A DNA stretch of 64,000 nucleotides from Favolaschia claudopus (lineage: Eukaryota; Basidiomycota; Agaricomycetes; Agaricales; Mycenaceae): contig JAWWNJ010000022.1 in assembly GCA_037176885.1 (NCBI GenBank), positions 1,054,001 to 1,118,000 on the forward strand. Direction: 5' to 3'. The notes beneath the pieces were generated by a model. The model ran no database searches, was not told the origin of the DNA, and saw only the letters and a list, made by a program, of their open reading frames with translations. The first letter of the stretch is position 1; every line of letters starts with the position of its first letter. Below are positions 58,557-64,000 of the stretch, piece by piece. The translations under genes and the position numbers were made by a program.

Positions 58557-59809
58557 ATGTCGTTCGGAAAGATCCTGACCCTCTCTAGCGGTACCCCCAT
58601 CCCCCAAATTGGTTTGGGAACATGGCAGTCGAAGCCTCACGAGGTTGAGAACGCTGTATGAATTTTCTTTGTCTTTGTGCAGTATGAATAGATCCGGAGA
58701 GCTGATCTCCACTGATATAGGTCGAGATAGCTGTCCGGAATGGATACCGCCACCTCGATCTCGCGATGATTTATGAGAACCAAGACGAAGTCGGCGCGGC
58801 GTTGAAGAAAGTCATTCCTTCAGTCGTGAAACGCGAGGAACTGTTCATCACTTCGAAATGCTGGAATTCGTCGCACCAGCCGGAAGAGGTTGAGAAAGAG
58901 CTGAATGAGACCTTGAAGCAGTTGGGTCTGGACTATCTTGACCTTTACCGTGCGTTCCATTTCCAAAAATTTAAAGAATGATGGGCACACGACAATGATT
59001 TTGGTGTAGTTATTCATTGGCCCGTGGCATTCATTCCTGGCAAAGGATTGTACCCTCCGCACCCCACGAAGGCTGATGAGGTCGCGCTCGACCTTGAGAC
59101 ATCCCTCGTCGACACCTGGAAAGCCATGATTGCACTCCCAAAGTCCAAAGTACGGAAGATCTCCTTCGCAGCTGTATGCCGGTCTGCTAACTGGAAACCA
59201 GGTCAAGAACGTCGGTGTATCGAACTTCACTATCGCTCATATCGAGGGCATCATCTCCGCCACCGGTGTTGTCCCAATAGCCAACCAGATTGAAGCGCAT
59301 CCCCTCTTGCCCCAGGAAGACCTCGTTGCGTACTGCAAGGAGAAGAACATACACATCACGGCCTACAGCCCTCTTGGGAACAACTGTGCGCTCTCCAAAA
59401 CCATTCGCGTTCTGATCGCTAATCTGAATTTTACAGCCATTGGCGAGAAGAAGTTGACTGAGGAACCGGTTGTGGAAGAAATTGCCAAGAAGCTCGGGGC
59501 AACTACGGCGCAAGTCTTGGTGGCCTGGGGCGTTCAGCGGGGCCAGAGTGTGATCCCGAAGAGTGTTCAGGAGGGGCGCATCATCTCAAACTTCAAGCAG
59601 GTTTCGTTGAGCGACGAGGACTTCAAGCAGATTACTGCGTTGGGAGAAGGGCGTCATCTCCGGTACGGAGGATTGGTTTCTTACCGTGAAATTTCATATT
59701 CACTGCCCACAGATACAACATCCCGTACCGCTACGCGCCGAAGTGGGATATTGCGTTGTTCGACGAGGAGGCGGAGAAGGGTGCAACGAACAAAGTCAAG
59801 ATTGCTTGA
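58557..59809 (+). CDS. Aldo/keto reductase (glycerol dehydrogenase/GCY1-like)
   Basis: NADPH-dependent reductase of aldehydes and sugars, cytosolic, TIM-barrel. ATG at 58557 ([20 protein letters not shown]), stop at 59807-59809. The catalytic tetrad is present: Asp and Tyr in [18 protein letters not shown], Lys in [11 protein letters not shown], and His in YLIHWPVAF (formed over an intron). Further family marks: [47 protein letters not shown] and the cofactor-binding [15 protein letters not shown]. The C-terminal exon ([20 protein letters not shown]) closes the substrate loop. Five or so introns. It resembles fungal glycerol dehydrogenases/GCY1 most, but substrate preference cannot be read from sequence. 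Confidence 0.92.
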
Positions 59810-60003
59810 TTGAAGAACCAAATATTGTAGCATTCATTATTCGTTAACTTTTGTAAATGTATCTTGCAATCCAAATGCTTTAGGGCCAAGTTTCTGGATA
59901 TAAGTAGCCCTGGGAGATGGTGGGAGAAGCAGAAATGGTATGTTGGGGTTGTTTGCCTTGAACATTGTAACGTGGAGATTAGCGCCGCCTAGAAAATTGA
60001 CAT

Positions 60004-63851
<3,848 letters not shown>

Positions 63852-64000
63852 AGTACTTATTTACAATACCATGTATCTATATATCATTATTATTACTACT
63901 CTAGGGAAGGATGGATTATTTGGGTCTGCAGCGCCTCGCGTCGTTTCCCGGCGCAGATTTGGACGCTTGGCCCTTGATAATTGCGCAGTGGCACGATACG
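63852..64000. other. Right edge, PMR1 3' flank
   Basis: 149 bp after the PMR1 stop. AT-rich at first, as in a 3' UTR; no further gene can be seen before the window ends. Confidence 0.5.

Overview
The window is nuclear DNA of a filamentous basidiomycete, most likely an Agaricomycete. Reasons: genes packed on both strands, almost all interrupted by many 45-70 nt GT..AG introns; short intergenic gaps; fungal housekeeping families (Elongator, Mediator, NineTeen-complex, ribosome biogenesis); and families typical of mushrooms, such as a membrane-anchored P450, a paralogous MFS pair, and a gene whose protein starts MGTRGY. No bacterial or viral genes and no CRISPR array were seen, and no tRNA or rRNA gene was recognised.

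Layout. 1-484: 5' part of a Tyr-phosphatase-like gene running off the left edge, then about 3 kb with no recognisable gene. 3.5-5.7 kb: class V aminotransferase of the molybdenum-cofactor-sulfurase type. 6.1-13.3 kb (minus): USO1/p115 tether, a metallophosphoesterase fused to an RRM and an RGG tail, and an unknown protein. 14.2-19.5 kb: acyl-CoA dehydrogenase, NOP12 and a BIG1/VOA1-type ER protein. 20.5-26.0 kb (minus): MED13, followed upstream by an unknown coiled-coil protein. 28.3-34.0 kb (plus): RluA-type tRNA pseudouridine synthase and a cytochrome P450. 34.2-39.1 kb: CWC15, an unknown coiled-coil protein, a 275-bp MITE and an unknown protein with an internal repeat. 39.8-41.6 kb: F-BAR/SH3 cytokinesis protein. 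42.1-58.0 kb: a block bounded by two near-identical MFS transporters in inverted orientation, enclosing a small membrane protein, the MGTRGY-type protein, ELP1, EFG1 and a polytopic membrane protein. 58.6-63.9 kb: aldo/keto reductase and the Golgi Ca2+/Mn2+ ATPase PMR1.

The genes mostly form an ordinary euchromatic housekeeping neighbourhood rather than a pathway cluster. tRNA modification (ELP1, pseudouridine synthase), ribosome assembly (NOP12, EFG1) and secretory-pathway function (USO1, BIG1/VOA1-like, PMR1) each recur, but they are not co-oriented or co-regulated in any way the sequence shows. The parts with least explanation are the MITE, the inverted MFS duplication, the MGTRGY-family gene, the polytopic membrane protein, the phosphoesterase-RRM-RGG fusion, and the gene-poor 0.5-3.5 kb stretch.

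Gene models were spliced by eye from conserved protein motifs and GT/AG sites. Ends given by a start or stop codon are firm where stated; internal exon borders of the large genes (USO1, MED13, ELP1, PMR1) were not all resolved.
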